A stretch of DNA of 64,000 nt from Macrococcus capreoli (GCF_025628935.1 NZ_JAOTIS010000009.1:57495-121494), one strand, 5' to 3'. Numbered from the stretch's first letter, positions 36,040 through 44,775 are shown. Program-made: numbers and translations. The notes: a model not told the origin generated them from the letters alone.

Positions 36040-36116
36040 CGCCCGGCTTGAGTGTGAACCAGGCGTAAACATAGGTAAACTGCACGGTTCAGCGACGAAC
36101 CGTGCAGTTTACCTAT
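36040..36116. repeat. Two adjacent hairpins between convergent ars and ltrA genes
   Basis: A first hairpin (CGCCCGG at 36040 with CCAGGCG at 36059) is followed by a perfect 20-bp stem. That stem runs 36071-36090 (ATAGGTAAACTGCACGGTTC) and 36097-36116, with a six-base loop. The second overlaps the last codons of ltrA. It works as a bidirectional terminator but is far longer than needed, and lacks a long T run. Confidence 0.88.
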
Positions 36117-37237
36117 ATATTTGATTGCAGTTTCTGTTGACGTACAAGTAAAAAGATAACAATCATAACGATAGTTGTAATAATCGTTAAACTATGTGGT
36201 ACTAGACGGAGCACAACCGCTACAATAAAGCCTACGATTAAAATCATCATGATTGATATGATCAATTGTCTATTTTTATGATGGTCATGGAAATACGGAA
36301 AATTAACGAAATAACCAATGAAATACAGTGTTAAACTTCCATACATAAGAACGATTTTAAACCAATCATTGATGTCGGGATTTTCACTTAATACCATCCC
36401 AGCATTAAACATACCAAGCGCTAGAAATATAATGATGTGCGAATGATATAATAAAAAACCTCGCGTCATTTGATGGTGATTCATGAATTGTTCTGTCTTT
36501 ATCCAATACGTCCAGAATAGTAATACCACTATGGTGAACTGAAGTATTGTCATCGGATCAAAGTGGTGAATACTAAAGATAGAAGCAAGACCAATCATTA
36601 CTTCACCGAACATAATAATTGTGAGTAAGCCATAGCGTTCAACAAGATGCGGCATATTAACGGGTGAAGCAGATAAGTGACGGTAGCCAGCGAGTGGACC
36701 AATCATACTAATACCGATTGCTAAGAAATAAACATAATAATGGATAGATAACGGTAAACATAACGCGATCAAACTCAGTATTCCAGCTGTAAGTGTTGTG
36801 ATACTAAATACGTTACATACATTTTTATCTTCAATGTCTTCAGATGAGACGTTACGAATAAAATATTGAAGGCTAATGCTTAAAAATAATATGCCGGTAC
36901 TTAGAACGAACGGGAAAAATGTTTTCTCGAAATCAGGGTATAAACTATTCGATAAATAAATGACAACAAACATATTGAACATCGTAAAACCTATATCACG
37001 AAGCGCCAATGTACCGAAGCGGTTTGTAAAGAATGTTTGATAAGACCATATTGTCGTGAAAATGAGCGTCATGATTAAATATTTTAAAAATAATTCAATC
37101 GATACACTTCCATGATGGACATGGAGAATGGTGTGAGCGATTTTAGAAATAGCGTACACAAATATTAAATCAAAAAATAATTCATTCAATTCGACTTTAC
37201 GATCTGCCAAGTAACGCTGTTTTGTTAAATTTGACAT
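36113..37237 (-). CDS. ltrA: Low temperature requirement protein A (LtrA) family
   Basis: A 374-residue membrane protein with about ten helices. The start, RKVELNELFFDLIFVYAISKIAH, contains the FFDLxFV motif diagnostic of LtrA. Later HLVERYGLLTIIMFGEVMIGL holds the conserved ERY...GE pattern. The family was named from a Listeria mutant unable to grow in the cold, but its biochemical function is not known. AGGTGAC precedes ATG at 37237. It is monocistronic and ends in a long hairpin shared with the ars operon. Confidence 0.93.
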   Translation of the reverse strand: MSNLTKQRYLADRKVELNELFFDLIFVYAISKIAHTILHVHHGSVSIELFLKYLIMTLIFTTIWSYQTFFTNRFGTLALRDIGFTMFNMFVVIYLSNSLYPDFEKTFFPFVLSTGILFLSISLQYFIRNVSSEDIEDKNVCNVFSITTLTAGILSLIALCLPLSIHYYVYFLAIGISMIGPLAGYRHLSASPVNMPHLVERYGLLTIIMFGEVMIGLASIFSIHHFDPMTILQFTIVVLLFWTYWIKTEQFMNHHQMTRGFLLYHSHIIIFLALGMFNAGMVLSENPDINDWFKIVLMYGSLTLYFIGYFVNFPYFHDHHKNRQLIISIMMILIVGFIVAVVLRLVPHSLTIITTIVMIVIFLLVRQQKLQSNI

Positions 37238-37399
37238 GAGTCACCTCTTATACTGTTTGTTAGTATTTTATATGAAATATTTAAGTTGTGCATTATATAT
37301 TTCATCGGAAGACGTCTATTTATTTATCGCGTGGCATATCAAATGTATTATCGTCACAAATAATATATAATAAATATAATGTTGAATGGAGGAATTACG

Positions 37400-37810
37400 A
37401 TGAACAAATGGATTAAAAGAGGATTAGTTGTAGGCGCTTTAACAGTTGGTGCGGTACAAGGTGCGAAATATCTTGAACAGAATGAACAAGTGAAACGTCG
37501 TCTCAACGATTTAAAGAATATTAAAGAATATAATGATTTACGCAAAGCGATTATGGAAGTGATTCATGCTTTTAATAACAATAATACACCACGTTTAGAG
37601 CAACAGTTTCAAGAGAATGACTTTGTGACGGATCAAACTGGTGCCACAAATAATGTACAGGAAGAAACAATTGGCGAAGCGGTGAAACGTGTATTAGATA
37701 CGCCTGTCGTAACGAATTTAATTGGTGACAAAGCAGATATCGATATGATGAAGCAGTTAATTGATGAAACGGCTGAAGTTGAGAAGTTAATTCGAGGTTG
37801 GTTTAAATAA
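37400..37810 (+). CDS. Hypothetical protein with N-terminal membrane anchor
   Basis: A 136-residue protein with a short N-terminal hydrophobic segment (GLVVGALTVGAVQGA), followed by a charged helical region that could form a coiled coil (LEQNEQVKRRLNDLKNIKEYNDLRKAI). A low-complexity asparagine-rich linker comes next, then a second helical part ending EVEKLIRGWFK. GGAGGAATTACG stands before ATG at 37400. It resembles small YtxH-like envelope stress proteins only in architecture. I do not recognise a family. Confidence 0.7.
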   Translation: MNKWIKRGLVVGALTVGAVQGAKYLEQNEQVKRRLNDLKNIKEYNDLRKAIMEVIHAFNNNNTPRLEQQFQENDFVTDQTGATNNVQEETIGEAVKRVLDTPVVTNLIGDKADIDMMKQLIDETAEVEKLIRGWFK

Positions 37811-37816
37811 CAATGT

Positions 37817-37848
37817 AAGATTGGGGCGTATAAGTCTCAATCTTTTTT
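37817..37848 (+). terminator. Terminator after the 37.4-kb hypothetical gene
   Basis: AAGATTG and CAATCTT with a 14-base loop and six T. Confidence 0.7.
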
Positions 37849-37902
37849 AGTATATTGGTTTCATACTAAAGCGTAATATCAGCAATTTTCGGGGGTGAAC
37901 AC

Positions 37903-38622
37903 ATGTTTATCAAAAGTATTTCATCAAACTTTAAACAGCATCAAGGGACACCATATTACATGAAAATACCCGCTATAAAAGCATTAGAGCGCATTGATTT
38001 ACATAAACCGGTAACAATTATCGTAGGTGAAAACGGTACTGGTAAATCAACTTTAATTGAAGCGATTGCGGTCAATTACGGGTTAAATCCTGAAGGTGGC
38101 GGTAAAAACTTTAACTTTGCGACAAAGCATTCACATGCGGGACTGTATGAAGAAATTAGACTTGGAAAGATAGGTGTTCCGAAAGATACTTTTTTCTTAC
38201 GTGCGGAAGGATTTTATAATGTAGCGACTGAAATTGAACGACTCAATGAAGATGACGGGCTGTTACTTAACAGTTACGGTGGCAAAAGTTTGCACGACCA
38301 GTCTCATGGGGAATCATTTCTCGCATTGCTTAAATATCGTTTCAGAGCGAAAGGATTATATATATTAGACGAGCCGGAAAGTGCATTATCGCCAATGCGT
38401 CAAATGTCGATGATTGTAAGAATTAATGATTTAGTGAAACGTGGTGCGCAGTTCATCATTGCGACGCATTCACCGATTATAATGGCATACCCTGATGCAG
38501 ATATTATTCAATTGAATGATCAAGGATATGAACGTATTGATTATAGAGAAACTGAACACTATATCGTGACGAAAGCATTTATCGATAAACCAGAAAAGAT
38601 GATTGAGACTTTATTAGAGTAG
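37903..38622 (+). CDS. SMC/ABC-like AAA ATPase
   Basis: A 239-residue soluble ATPase. Walker A is GENGTGKST (about residues 45-53), a degenerate signature lies at SHGESFLALLKYRF, and Walker B is LYILDEPESALSP, with a switch histidine in ATHSPIIM. The organisation resembles compact single-gene SMC/RecF-type ATPases (AAA_21 group), not transporter ATPases, and no membrane partner is adjacent. Related ATPases pair with a nuclease in OLD-type systems; no nuclease gene is here. A terminator overlaps its end. Role unknown. Confidence 0.85.
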   Translation: MFIKSISSNFKQHQGTPYYMKIPAIKALERIDLHKPVTIIVGENGTGKSTLIEAIAVNYGLNPEGGGKNFNFATKHSHAGLYEEIRLGKIGVPKDTFFLRAEGFYNVATEIERLNEDDGLLLNSYGGKSLHDQSHGESFLALLKYRFRAKGLYILDEPESALSPMRQMSMIVRINDLVKRGAQFIIATHSPIIMAYPDADIIQLNDQGYERIDYRETEHYIVTKAFIDKPEKMIETLLE

Positions 38623-38639
38623 TCTCAATCATCTTTTTT
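38599..38639 (+). terminator. Terminator overlapping the ATPase stop codon
   Basis: Perfect 13-base arms (GATGATTGAGACT and complement) with a nine-base loop, then TTTTTT. The left arm is coding sequence. Confidence 0.85.
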
Positions 38640-38669
38640 ATTGTGAATCACGTTGCGAAATTGAACCAC

Positions 38670-39182
38670 TTATTTCAACGGGCCATCTACATCTTTAAAG
38701 TTCTCAATGCCGAAAGGGAACACATTATCTTTAATATTGTTTTTCAGTTCTTGTAACGAAACTAAAGCGAAGTTTGTCAGCTGTAATGGGTATTGATATT
38801 TTTTAGAGCTTTCTAAAAATAAATCATTGTTTCGTAAAAACCATTGTCCGGTATTAGATTTGACGTAATCCATATCTAAATCAATATACGTGATATTACC
38901 ATCCGCGTCTTTATGGCATGGCGTCGATATGTTACAGAAAATACTGACGGGTTTATCTTGTTCATCGATTGAAATTGATACGGTATAACCATGATATTTA
39001 GAAAGGAAATGCAGCGTTTTATAATCAATTTTATAGGCTTCATTTTTAATGTGATGCTTTAATAAAGTATTTTTATCGCATGCTATGAAATAGTAATGCG
39101 GCGTTTCAGAAAGTAAGGTCCCTTGTACTTCAACGTGAGGTCTGTCTGGATATTTATATGATTTAATATTAATAGCTTGCAA
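38670..39182 (-). CDS. DUF402-family protein, probable nucleotide phosphatase
   Basis: A 170-residue protein with the DUF402 core FCNISTPCHKDADGNITYIDLDMDYVKS, where the aspartates form a metal site. Staphylococcal members of this family have been characterised as nucleoside di/triphosphatases. The ribosome site GGAGGTC precedes ATG at 39182. The protein ends FGIENFKDVDGPLK. It is a single gene convergent with the ATPase gene. The enzymatic role is from family knowledge and not from context. Confidence 0.78.
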   Translation of the reverse strand: MQAINIKSYKYPDRPHVEVQGTLLSETPHYYFIACDKNTLLKHHIKNEAYKIDYKTLHFLSKYHGYTVSISIDEQDKPVSIFCNISTPCHKDADGNITYIDLDMDYVKSNTGQWFLRNNDLFLESSKKYQYPLQLTNFALVSLQELKNNIKDNVFPFGIENFKDVDGPLK

Positions 39183-39387
39183 TATCTTGACCTCCTTAAG
39201 TATTGTAGATTTATTATAATATGAAATCGTTTTCTATGCATTGATTTCAACAAATTCTTAAAAATAATGTCACAAACGCAAGCAATTTTACTATTATTTT
39301 ATTTCCTTACATAATCTTTATAATGTTGTAACATGGTTGTACTGCTAATTCGATATGATAGAGATAATCATGTGAATGAGGTGAACT

Positions 39388-40542
39388 ATGAAACGATTAA
39401 TGGAAATATTTTTAGTCGCATTAAAGCTTGGCATAACAAGTTTTGGAGGACCTGTTGCACATTTAGGATACTTTCGTGCTGAATATGTAGAGAAACGCAA
39501 TTGGTTAAGCGATAAAGTATATCAGGATTTAGTCAGTCTATGTCAATTCTTACCTGGACCTGCTTCGAGTCAAGTCGGCATCGGTATTGGGTTAATGCGT
39601 GGTGGTATATTAGGTGCGATTTGTGCATTTCTAGGATTTACTTTGCCTTCTGTGCTTGTGTTAATCAGTGCGGTCTATTTCATGAATGCGTTACAGATGA
39701 ACTTAGATTTCTTAAAGGGACTGCTTATTGTGGCCATTGCAGTCGTGCTTCATGCACTTGTGGGTATGGGTAAGAACACATTGAACAATATCGCAGCATG
39801 GTGCATATTCATTGTCAGTTTCGTGATTGCACTTGTTATCCCTCAAGCTTACACTCAAATATTAATCATTTTATTATCTGGCATTGCAGGTATCTTCCTG
39901 TACAAAGTTGAAACTGAAAAAGCACACGCGATGCAAGTGAATGTATCAAAGCGACAAAGTATTGCTTCGCTCACATTATTGGTGATATTGACGGTATCGT
40001 TACCGGTTATTGCGCAAGCGTCTAATAATCATTGGTTACATATGATTGATAAATTATTCCGTGGCGGTTTGCTCGTATTTGGTGGTGGCCATGTCGTACT
40101 CCCATTACTACAAAGTGCGTTCGTACCAGAAATGATTGATTTAAAGACATTTTTAGCGGGATACGGATTGACGCAAGCGATGCCAGGACCCTTATTTACG
40201 TTTGGCTCATTTATCGGTGCAAGTTTATTTGGTATTACTGGTGGTATTGTCGCGATGATCGCTATCTTTTTACCGGCATTTTTACTGGTCATTGGAACGT
40301 TACCTTTTTTGGCGACTTTACGAGAGCATCGATTAATGAAACAAGCGTTGAAAGGTATAAATGCTGGTGTATTGGGCATACTCGCAGCAGCATGGGTTAA
40401 TCCGATTATTATGCATACGGTGACACATTGGATGGATGTATTCTTAAGTGGCATACTATTCTGTTTGCTCTATTACTTTAAATGTCCGCCGTGGATAATC
40501 GTTTTATTAGGGTTATTGATTGGCGTATTATTTTACAGTTAA
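39388..40542 (+). CDS. chrA: Chromate transporter ChrA (long form)
   Basis: A 384-residue protein made of two homologous CHR domains. The first has SFGGPVAHLGYFRAEYVEKRNWL and LCQFLPGPASSQVGIGIG; the second has FRGGLLVFGGGHVVLPLLQ and LTQAMPGPLFTFGSFIGA. About ten to twelve membrane helices are predicted. It exports chromate by the proton motive force; some relatives handle other oxyanions. GAGGTGA precedes ATG. It is a single gene with its own terminator, 200 bases from the divergent DUF402 gene. Confidence 0.94.
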   Translation: MKRLMEIFLVALKLGITSFGGPVAHLGYFRAEYVEKRNWLSDKVYQDLVSLCQFLPGPASSQVGIGIGLMRGGILGAICAFLGFTLPSVLVLISAVYFMNALQMNLDFLKGLLIVAIAVVLHALVGMGKNTLNNIAAWCIFIVSFVIALVIPQAYTQILIILLSGIAGIFLYKVETEKAHAMQVNVSKRQSIASLTLLVILTVSLPVIAQASNNHWLHMIDKLFRGGLLVFGGGHVVLPLLQSAFVPEMIDLKTFLAGYGLTQAMPGPLFTFGSFIGASLFGITGGIVAMIAIFLPAFLLVIGTLPFLATLREHRLMKQALKGINAGVLGILAAAWVNPIIMHTVTHWMDVFLSGILFCLLYYFKCPPWIIVLLGLLIGVLFYS

Positions 40543-40574
40543 GCATGCAATTTAAATTGTGTGCTTCTTTTTTG
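40541..40574 (+). terminator. Terminator after chrA
   Basis: AAGCATGCAATTT pairs with AAATTGTGTGCTT almost without a loop, followed by TTTTTT. Confidence 0.7.
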
Positions 40575-40638
40575 TCATAGTAGTGAATTGAATAAAATGG
40601 TACAATGAACAAGTAATTGATACAGAAAAGGTGATGAC

Positions 40639-41169
40639 ATGCGATTTACCTGGGCTGACAGCCATCCATTAATGGCTGCATATTATGACAATGAGTGGGG
40701 TATTGAATCTCATGATGAAACATATCTCTTTGAAATGCTTGTACTTGAAGGTATGCAGGCAGGTTTGTCATGGTTAACGATATTAAAGCGAAGAGAAGGT
40801 ATGCGTCAAGCGCTGGATCAATTTGATTATAAAAAGATTGCGCAATATGATGAGACAGCTTTCAATCGTTTAATGCAAACGGACGATATGATTAAAAATA
40901 AATTAAAGATTAATAGTATTATTTCAAATGCTCAGAAATTCATTGAAGTACAAAAAGAATTTGGTACTTTCGATCGATATATCTGGTCATTTACGAATAA
41001 TGAACCCGTCGTTACATATTATGATGCAGAATCCGATGTACCGACAGATAATGCATTATCACAACGTATTAGTAAAGATTTGAAAAGCCGTGGATTTAAA
41101 TTTGTAGGACCAGTCATTATATATGGTTATCTTGGTGCTATAGGTGTGATTCAAGACCGATTAAAGTAA
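40639..41169 (+). CDS. tag: DNA-3-methyladenine glycosylase I (Tag) lacking zinc ligands
   Basis: A 176-residue base-excision enzyme of the Tag family. The core is intact: YDNEWGIESHDETYLFEMLVLEGMQAGLSWLTILKRREG holds the catalytic glutamate (E38 of E. coli), and LKSRGFKFVGPVIIYGYLGAIGV follows. The zinc-snap ligands known from E. coli Tag (Cys4, His17, His175, Cys179) are all replaced: Phe and Tyr at the first two, Arg at the third, and the chain ends before the fourth. It is therefore a zinc-free and slightly shortened variant. AAGGTGATG lies before ATG. The methyltransferase gene follows after 11 bases. Confidence 0.9.
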   Translation: MRFTWADSHPLMAAYYDNEWGIESHDETYLFEMLVLEGMQAGLSWLTILKRREGMRQALDQFDYKKIAQYDETAFNRLMQTDDMIKNKLKINSIISNAQKFIEVQKEFGTFDRYIWSFTNNEPVVTYYDAESDVPTDNALSQRISKDLKSRGFKFVGPVIIYGYLGAIGVIQDRLK

Positions 41170-41180
41170 TGAGGTGAGTT

Positions 41181-41939
41181 ATGGATAGCAAAGCGCTATT
41201 TAGTGAAAAAGTAGAACGATATCGTAATTCGAGGCCGAAATATGCATGTGGTTTAATGAATTATATGAAAGAAACATTTGATATTAATGAAACAACAACG
41301 ATTGCAGATATTGGAGCAGGTACTGGGATATTTACGGAACTGTTATTAGATTTAGGTGCGAAAGTGATTGCGGTTGAACCGAATGCAGCAATGGTTGAGC
41401 AGTTACGTTTAGCGCTCTATTGTAAAGAGCTTGAAATACATGAACGCCCTGCGGAAAGTACTGAAATTGAGTCAAATACAGTAGATATTATTACTGCCGC
41501 ACAAAGCTTTCATTGGTTCGATAAAGCGTTGTTTAAAGCTGAATGTAAGCGACTGTTAAACGGAAATGGACCAGTGTGTCTCATCTGGAATACGCGTGTT
41601 GTTGATGAACCTATCAATGTGAAGACAGCAGAAATATATACTGCGTTTTGTCCGGACTTTAAAGGCAGTGTAAGTTTTGCGGGTGGGGCCAATCATTCTG
41701 AGGAAGATATCGCTGAATTTTTTGAAGGCGAGTTTGAGAAGAAAGTTTATGAGTTTCCATTAACATATGATAAGCAAGGGTTTGTAGATCGTGCATTATC
41801 TGCATCGTATGCATTAGTTGAAGGGGATAAACATTTCGAAACGATGACGAAAGCATTTGAAGCATTATTTGATCGTTATGCAGAAGATGGCAAAGTCGTC
41901 GTTCCAAACAAATCAGTATTGTACTATGGGAATATTTAG
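41181..41939 (+). CDS. Class I SAM-dependent methyltransferase
   Basis: A 252-residue methyltransferase. Motif I is TTIADIGAGTGIFTELLL (SAM-binding glycines), motif II VIAVEPNAAMVEQL, then VDIITAAQSFHWFDK, typical of the YcgJ/UbiE-like small-molecule group. AGGTGAG precedes ATG. It is probably co-transcribed with tag, ending in a strong terminator before the repeat block. The substrate cannot be told from the sequence. Confidence 0.9.
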   Translation: MDSKALFSEKVERYRNSRPKYACGLMNYMKETFDINETTTIADIGAGTGIFTELLLDLGAKVIAVEPNAAMVEQLRLALYCKELEIHERPAESTEIESNTVDIITAAQSFHWFDKALFKAECKRLLNGNGPVCLIWNTRVVDEPINVKTAEIYTAFCPDFKGSVSFAGGANHSEEDIAEFFEGEFEKKVYEFPLTYDKQGFVDRALSASYALVEGDKHFETMTKAFEALFDRYAEDGKVVVPNKSVLYYGNI

Positions 41940-41951
41940 TGAGAGATGAAG

Positions 41952-41987
41952 AAACACACCTAATATTGATGTTAGGTGTGTTTTTAT
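41952..41987 (+). terminator. Terminator after the tag-methyltransferase pair
   Basis: AAACACACCTAA and TTAGGTGTGTTT with an eight-base loop, then T residues. Confidence 0.88.
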
Positions 41988-42057
41988 GTTCGGTTGAAAA
42001 GAGCACGCGGCTGTAAAAAGAAAATACAACCGTATGCTATTTCCTATTTTTGATGTC

Positions 42058-42345
42058 GAGTGAGCTGCAAACTGTTGTTGCGGCTCAGTCACCCCTTTTT
42101 GTGTCCGAGTGAGCTGCAAACTGTTGTTGCGGCTCAGTCACCTCTATTTTGGATGTCGAGTGAGCTGCAAGCTGTTGTTGCGGCTCAGTCCCCCCTTTTT
42201 TTGTGTCCGAGTGAGCTGCAAACTGTTGTTGCGGCTCAGTCACCTCTATTTTGGATGTCGAGTGAGCTGCAAGCTGTTGTTGCGGCTCAGTCACCCCTTT
42301 TTTTGTGTCCGAGTGAGCTGCAAACCACTTTTGCAGCTCACTCAC
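42058..42345. repeat. Six-copy 49-51-bp palindrome array
   Basis: Units start with GAGTGAGCTGCAA at 42058, 42107, 42158, 42209, 42260 and 42311. Each palindrome is closed by TTGCGGCTCAGTCAC; the last copy has the perfect complement TTGCAGCTCACTCAC. The spacers alternate between two types, one with TGTGTCC and one with GGATGTC, so the underlying period is two units (about 100 bases). It lies between convergent genes. Frames reading through it give repetitive peptides in several phases and are not coding. Confidence 0.95.
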
Positions 42346-42384
42346 AAAAAAGAAGATATGAAAATAATCATATCTCCTTAAAGT

Positions 42385-42529
42385 CGACTAACCGCTTTGT
42401 CGATAGCCTCAAACGGCGTTTTCAATGCAGGACCTCGTCAAATTTCAGCAACACCATCGAAATCAAAGAAAGATTTCTCTGTGTTGCTTCCAATTTGTTC
42501 GGTCCTAAACGCATCGAAAACAGCCTCTC
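42385..42529. repeat. 145-bp element, copy A
   Basis: Copy A of a 145-base direct repeat differs from copy B (42623-42767) at a single base (AAGAAAG versus AAGAACG). On the minus strand it folds into nested stems: GTTTTCGATGC with GCATTGAAAAC, AGGACC with GGTCCT, and an inner stem GCAACAC with GTGTTGC plus AAATC with GATTT. A third, diverged copy is at 54367. Confidence 0.93.
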
Positions 42530-42560
42530 AAACGGCATCTCCAAAGCAGTCGCCTCGAAA

Positions 42561-42620
42561 ACTGGAGAAAACCCATCTGAAATTAAAAAGCAATTTCTGA
42601 TGGGTTTTCTCCAGTTTTTC
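42561..42620. repeat. Long hairpin between the two 145-bp copies
   Basis: Arms of about 25 bases beginning ACTGGAGAAAACCCATC at 42561, mirrored at 42599-42615, pair with one mismatch around a loop of about seven bases. TTTTTC follows on the plus strand, so it may act as a terminator. The flanking AAACGGCATCTCCAAAGCAGT (42530-42550) is like the edge of the 145-bp element. Confidence 0.88.
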
Positions 42621-42622
42621 TG

Positions 42623-42767
42623 CGACTAACCGCTTTGTCGATAGCCTCAAACGGCGTTTTCAATGCAGGACCTCGTCAAATTTCAGCAACACCATCGAAA
42701 TCAAAGAACGATTTCTCTGTGTTGCTTCCAATTTGTTCGGTCCTAAACGCATCGAAAACAGCCTCTC
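42623..42767. repeat. 145-bp element, copy B
   Basis: The same element and orientation as copy A, one base different. It ends 6 bases before the stop codon of the convergent MFS gene, which suggests insertion or duplication right at the gene end, or use as its terminator. Confidence 0.93.
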
Positions 42768-42773
42768 CTAAGA

Positions 42774-43907
42774 CTACCCACGTTTGATCGATAGTGCCAA
42801 TACTAAACAAATCACTGCAAAGACGGTTGATAAATATGGGGCGATAGCTGGAGAGAATGCTTCTACAACGACACCACCGATTAATGCACCGAATCCAATA
42901 CCAGCATTTAATGCTGACATGTTCCATGCCATAATACTGCTTGAATCTCCTTCAACTTGCTTAATAATCCCAATTTGAATAGCAGGGTTCGTTCCCCATT
43001 CAAAGATGTTCCATGCAAGCATAACAATCAATAACGCCGCATAAAATGGCAATGATATATTAAACAGTAATAACGATAACGTAAATATCGATAACGCAAC
43101 AATTAACCATTTCTTACTTCCAAATCTATCTGCCATCATGCCTCCAAGACTTGTCCCTGCAATACTACCTAATCCGCAGACAAACAATAGTATTGAAACG
43201 TGTTGTAAAGTATACCCTTCATTAATCATCATCGGGCTAATATACGTAAAGACAATATAATTTGAAGCAAGGATAAAGAAAGTGATCCCAATATATTTTG
43301 CAGCTTCTTTCGGATAAAGTAATTTAGAATGTTTGTTTTTATTATCATCCGTTACTTTAATTTTATTTGGCAGTTGGAACATTAACATTGTCGTCGCAAT
43401 AATACTTACAACTACGATCATACCGAAAGTAGCACGCCAGCCGAAAAGTTCACCAATTTTTGTGGCAAGTGGAACGCCAAAGACGTTTGCGCCACTAAAT
43501 CCAATGTATACAAGGCCGAGCATTTTCCCGCGTTCTTCTGGCTTGCTTAATACTACGGTTAAAGCGAGTAATTTCACAACGATAATACTTGATGCAGCAG
43601 ATGCGATAATACGTCCAATCACGATAATCGTAAAAGTATCGCCTAACGCATTAATCGTATTTCCGATAATAAAGATAATCATACTCGTTAACAGTACCCA
43701 TTTTGGATTATATTTCTCAGTGAGTTTCACGAGGATAGGGCCGCAGATAGCAACCGTAAACGCATAAATAGTTACGAGTTGTCCTGTAAGCGATTGTTTT
43801 ATATGAAGATCATCACTCATCAGTGTTAATATACCAGCTACAACAAGTTCAACCATCCCAACGACAAAGATACTAAGAATAAATGTAAATAATTTAAGAC
43901 GTGTCAT
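42774..43907 (-). CDS. MFS transporter (drug efflux, AraJ/YdhP-like)
   Basis: A 377-residue major facilitator protein with twelve helices. The start is FTFILSIFVVGMVELVVAGIL, with the usual PILVKLTEKYNPKWVLLTSM loop after helix 2. A motif A-like GGMMADRFGSKKW sits between helices 8 and 9. AAAGGAC precedes ATG at 43907. Related proteins export drugs, sugars or arabinose-like compounds; the specificity is open. Its 3' end abuts the 145-bp repeat, and no separate terminator is visible. Confidence 0.88.
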   Translation of the reverse strand: MTRLKLFTFILSIFVVGMVELVVAGILTLMSDDLHIKQSLTGQLVTIYAFTVAICGPILVKLTEKYNPKWVLLTSMIIFIIGNTINALGDTFTIIVIGRIIASAASSIIVVKLLALTVVLSKPEERGKMLGLVYIGFSGANVFGVPLATKIGELFGWRATFGMIVVVSIIATTMLMFQLPNKIKVTDDNKNKHSKLLYPKEAAKYIGITFFILASNYIVFTYISPMMINEGYTLQHVSILLFVCGLGSIAGTSLGGMMADRFGSKKWLIVALSIFTLSLLLFNISLPFYAALLIVMLAWNIFEWGTNPAIQIGIIKQVEGDSSSIMAWNMSALNAGIGFGALIGGVVVEAFSPAIAPYLSTVFAVICLVLALSIKRG

Positions 43908-44065
43908 ATGAAGTCCTTTCTTGTTATTAGTGTATTGAAATGATAACAGAAAAAATAAAAATGTACATTACAATGTTTAAAGGTGAATATTTATTATAAA
44001 CCATATACAATAAAGTTGAGAGATAAATCTATTACAAATTTATAAACAACAAAAGGGGAATCATT

Positions 44066-44695
44066 ATGGATTATAACGAAAAGATTGATAACGTATTTAT
44101 GCTGTTTGAAGAGGATAATAAAGACGAGGCAATTAAATTATTACAGGAGATTGGTAATACAGTAAAGCAAGGTGATGCGCATTATTCTGATTACTTATTA
44201 AACGCTGCTTATATTTACGCTGCAGATAATCACTTTGATAAAGCGCGCGAAACTTTAAAGTCATTGCTTGAATCAGATGATGCTGAAGATCGTCAAATGG
44301 CGCATCATCAACTTGGCTTAGTAGAGCGAATGGATGCAGAATTTGACCAATCTATCGAACACTTTAAAGCAGAACAAGCGCTAATTAATGAACACTTTGC
44401 TGATGATACGATTAAACAATCGGTGAACTTATATGAGTTAGGTTACGTTCAATTATTAAATAGTCAATATGATGAAGGAAAAGCATCATTAGAAAGCTCT
44501 TTGAAACTGGCTGAACTATCAGAAGATGATTTAAGTATCGCTATTTCAAATCGTGCATTAGGTGAGTTATATGCTGCGCAGGAAGAAATGGATAAAGCGA
44601 AACAGTACTTTAATGAAGCGAAGCGCTATTTCCGTAAAGATGGCGATGAAATTGGCGTTGCAGAAATTGAAGCATTAGAAGCGGCAATATTCTAA
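44066..44695 (+). CDS. Tetratricopeptide repeat protein
   Basis: A 209-residue acidic soluble protein composed of TPR helix pairs. Clear units are DYLLNAAYIYAADNHFDKARETLKSLLES, QMAHHQLGLVERMDAEFDQSIEHFKAE, VNLYELGYVQLLNSQYDEGKASLESSLKLA and AISNRALGELYAAQEEMDKAKQYFNEA. The last unit is followed by a short acidic tail. The family is widespread in staphylococci as a scaffold of unknown partner. AGGGGAATC precedes ATG. Confidence 0.85.
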   Translation: MDYNEKIDNVFMLFEEDNKDEAIKLLQEIGNTVKQGDAHYSDYLLNAAYIYAADNHFDKARETLKSLLESDDAEDRQMAHHQLGLVERMDAEFDQSIEHFKAEQALINEHFADDTIKQSVNLYELGYVQLLNSQYDEGKASLESSLKLAELSEDDLSIAISNRALGELYAAQEEMDKAKQYFNEAKRYFRKDGDEIGVAEIEALEAAIF

Positions 44696-44775
44696 AAATA
44701 GATTGTCAAAACATTAATAAAAGTACATAATGAGGATGAAATAGTTTTCATTTAGTGTTATAAGGAGTGATTGGC

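Noticed and set aside
36113..37237. Cold-adaptation link between ltrA and the cold-shock cluster
   Set aside because: They are 8 kb apart with unrelated genes between; the name LtrA alone is not evidence.
42060..42629. Open frames up to 189 codons in both strands of the 42-kb repeat block
   Set aside because: They are repetitive in several frames at once, lack ribosome sites and cross the palindromes; non-coding repeat is the simpler reading.
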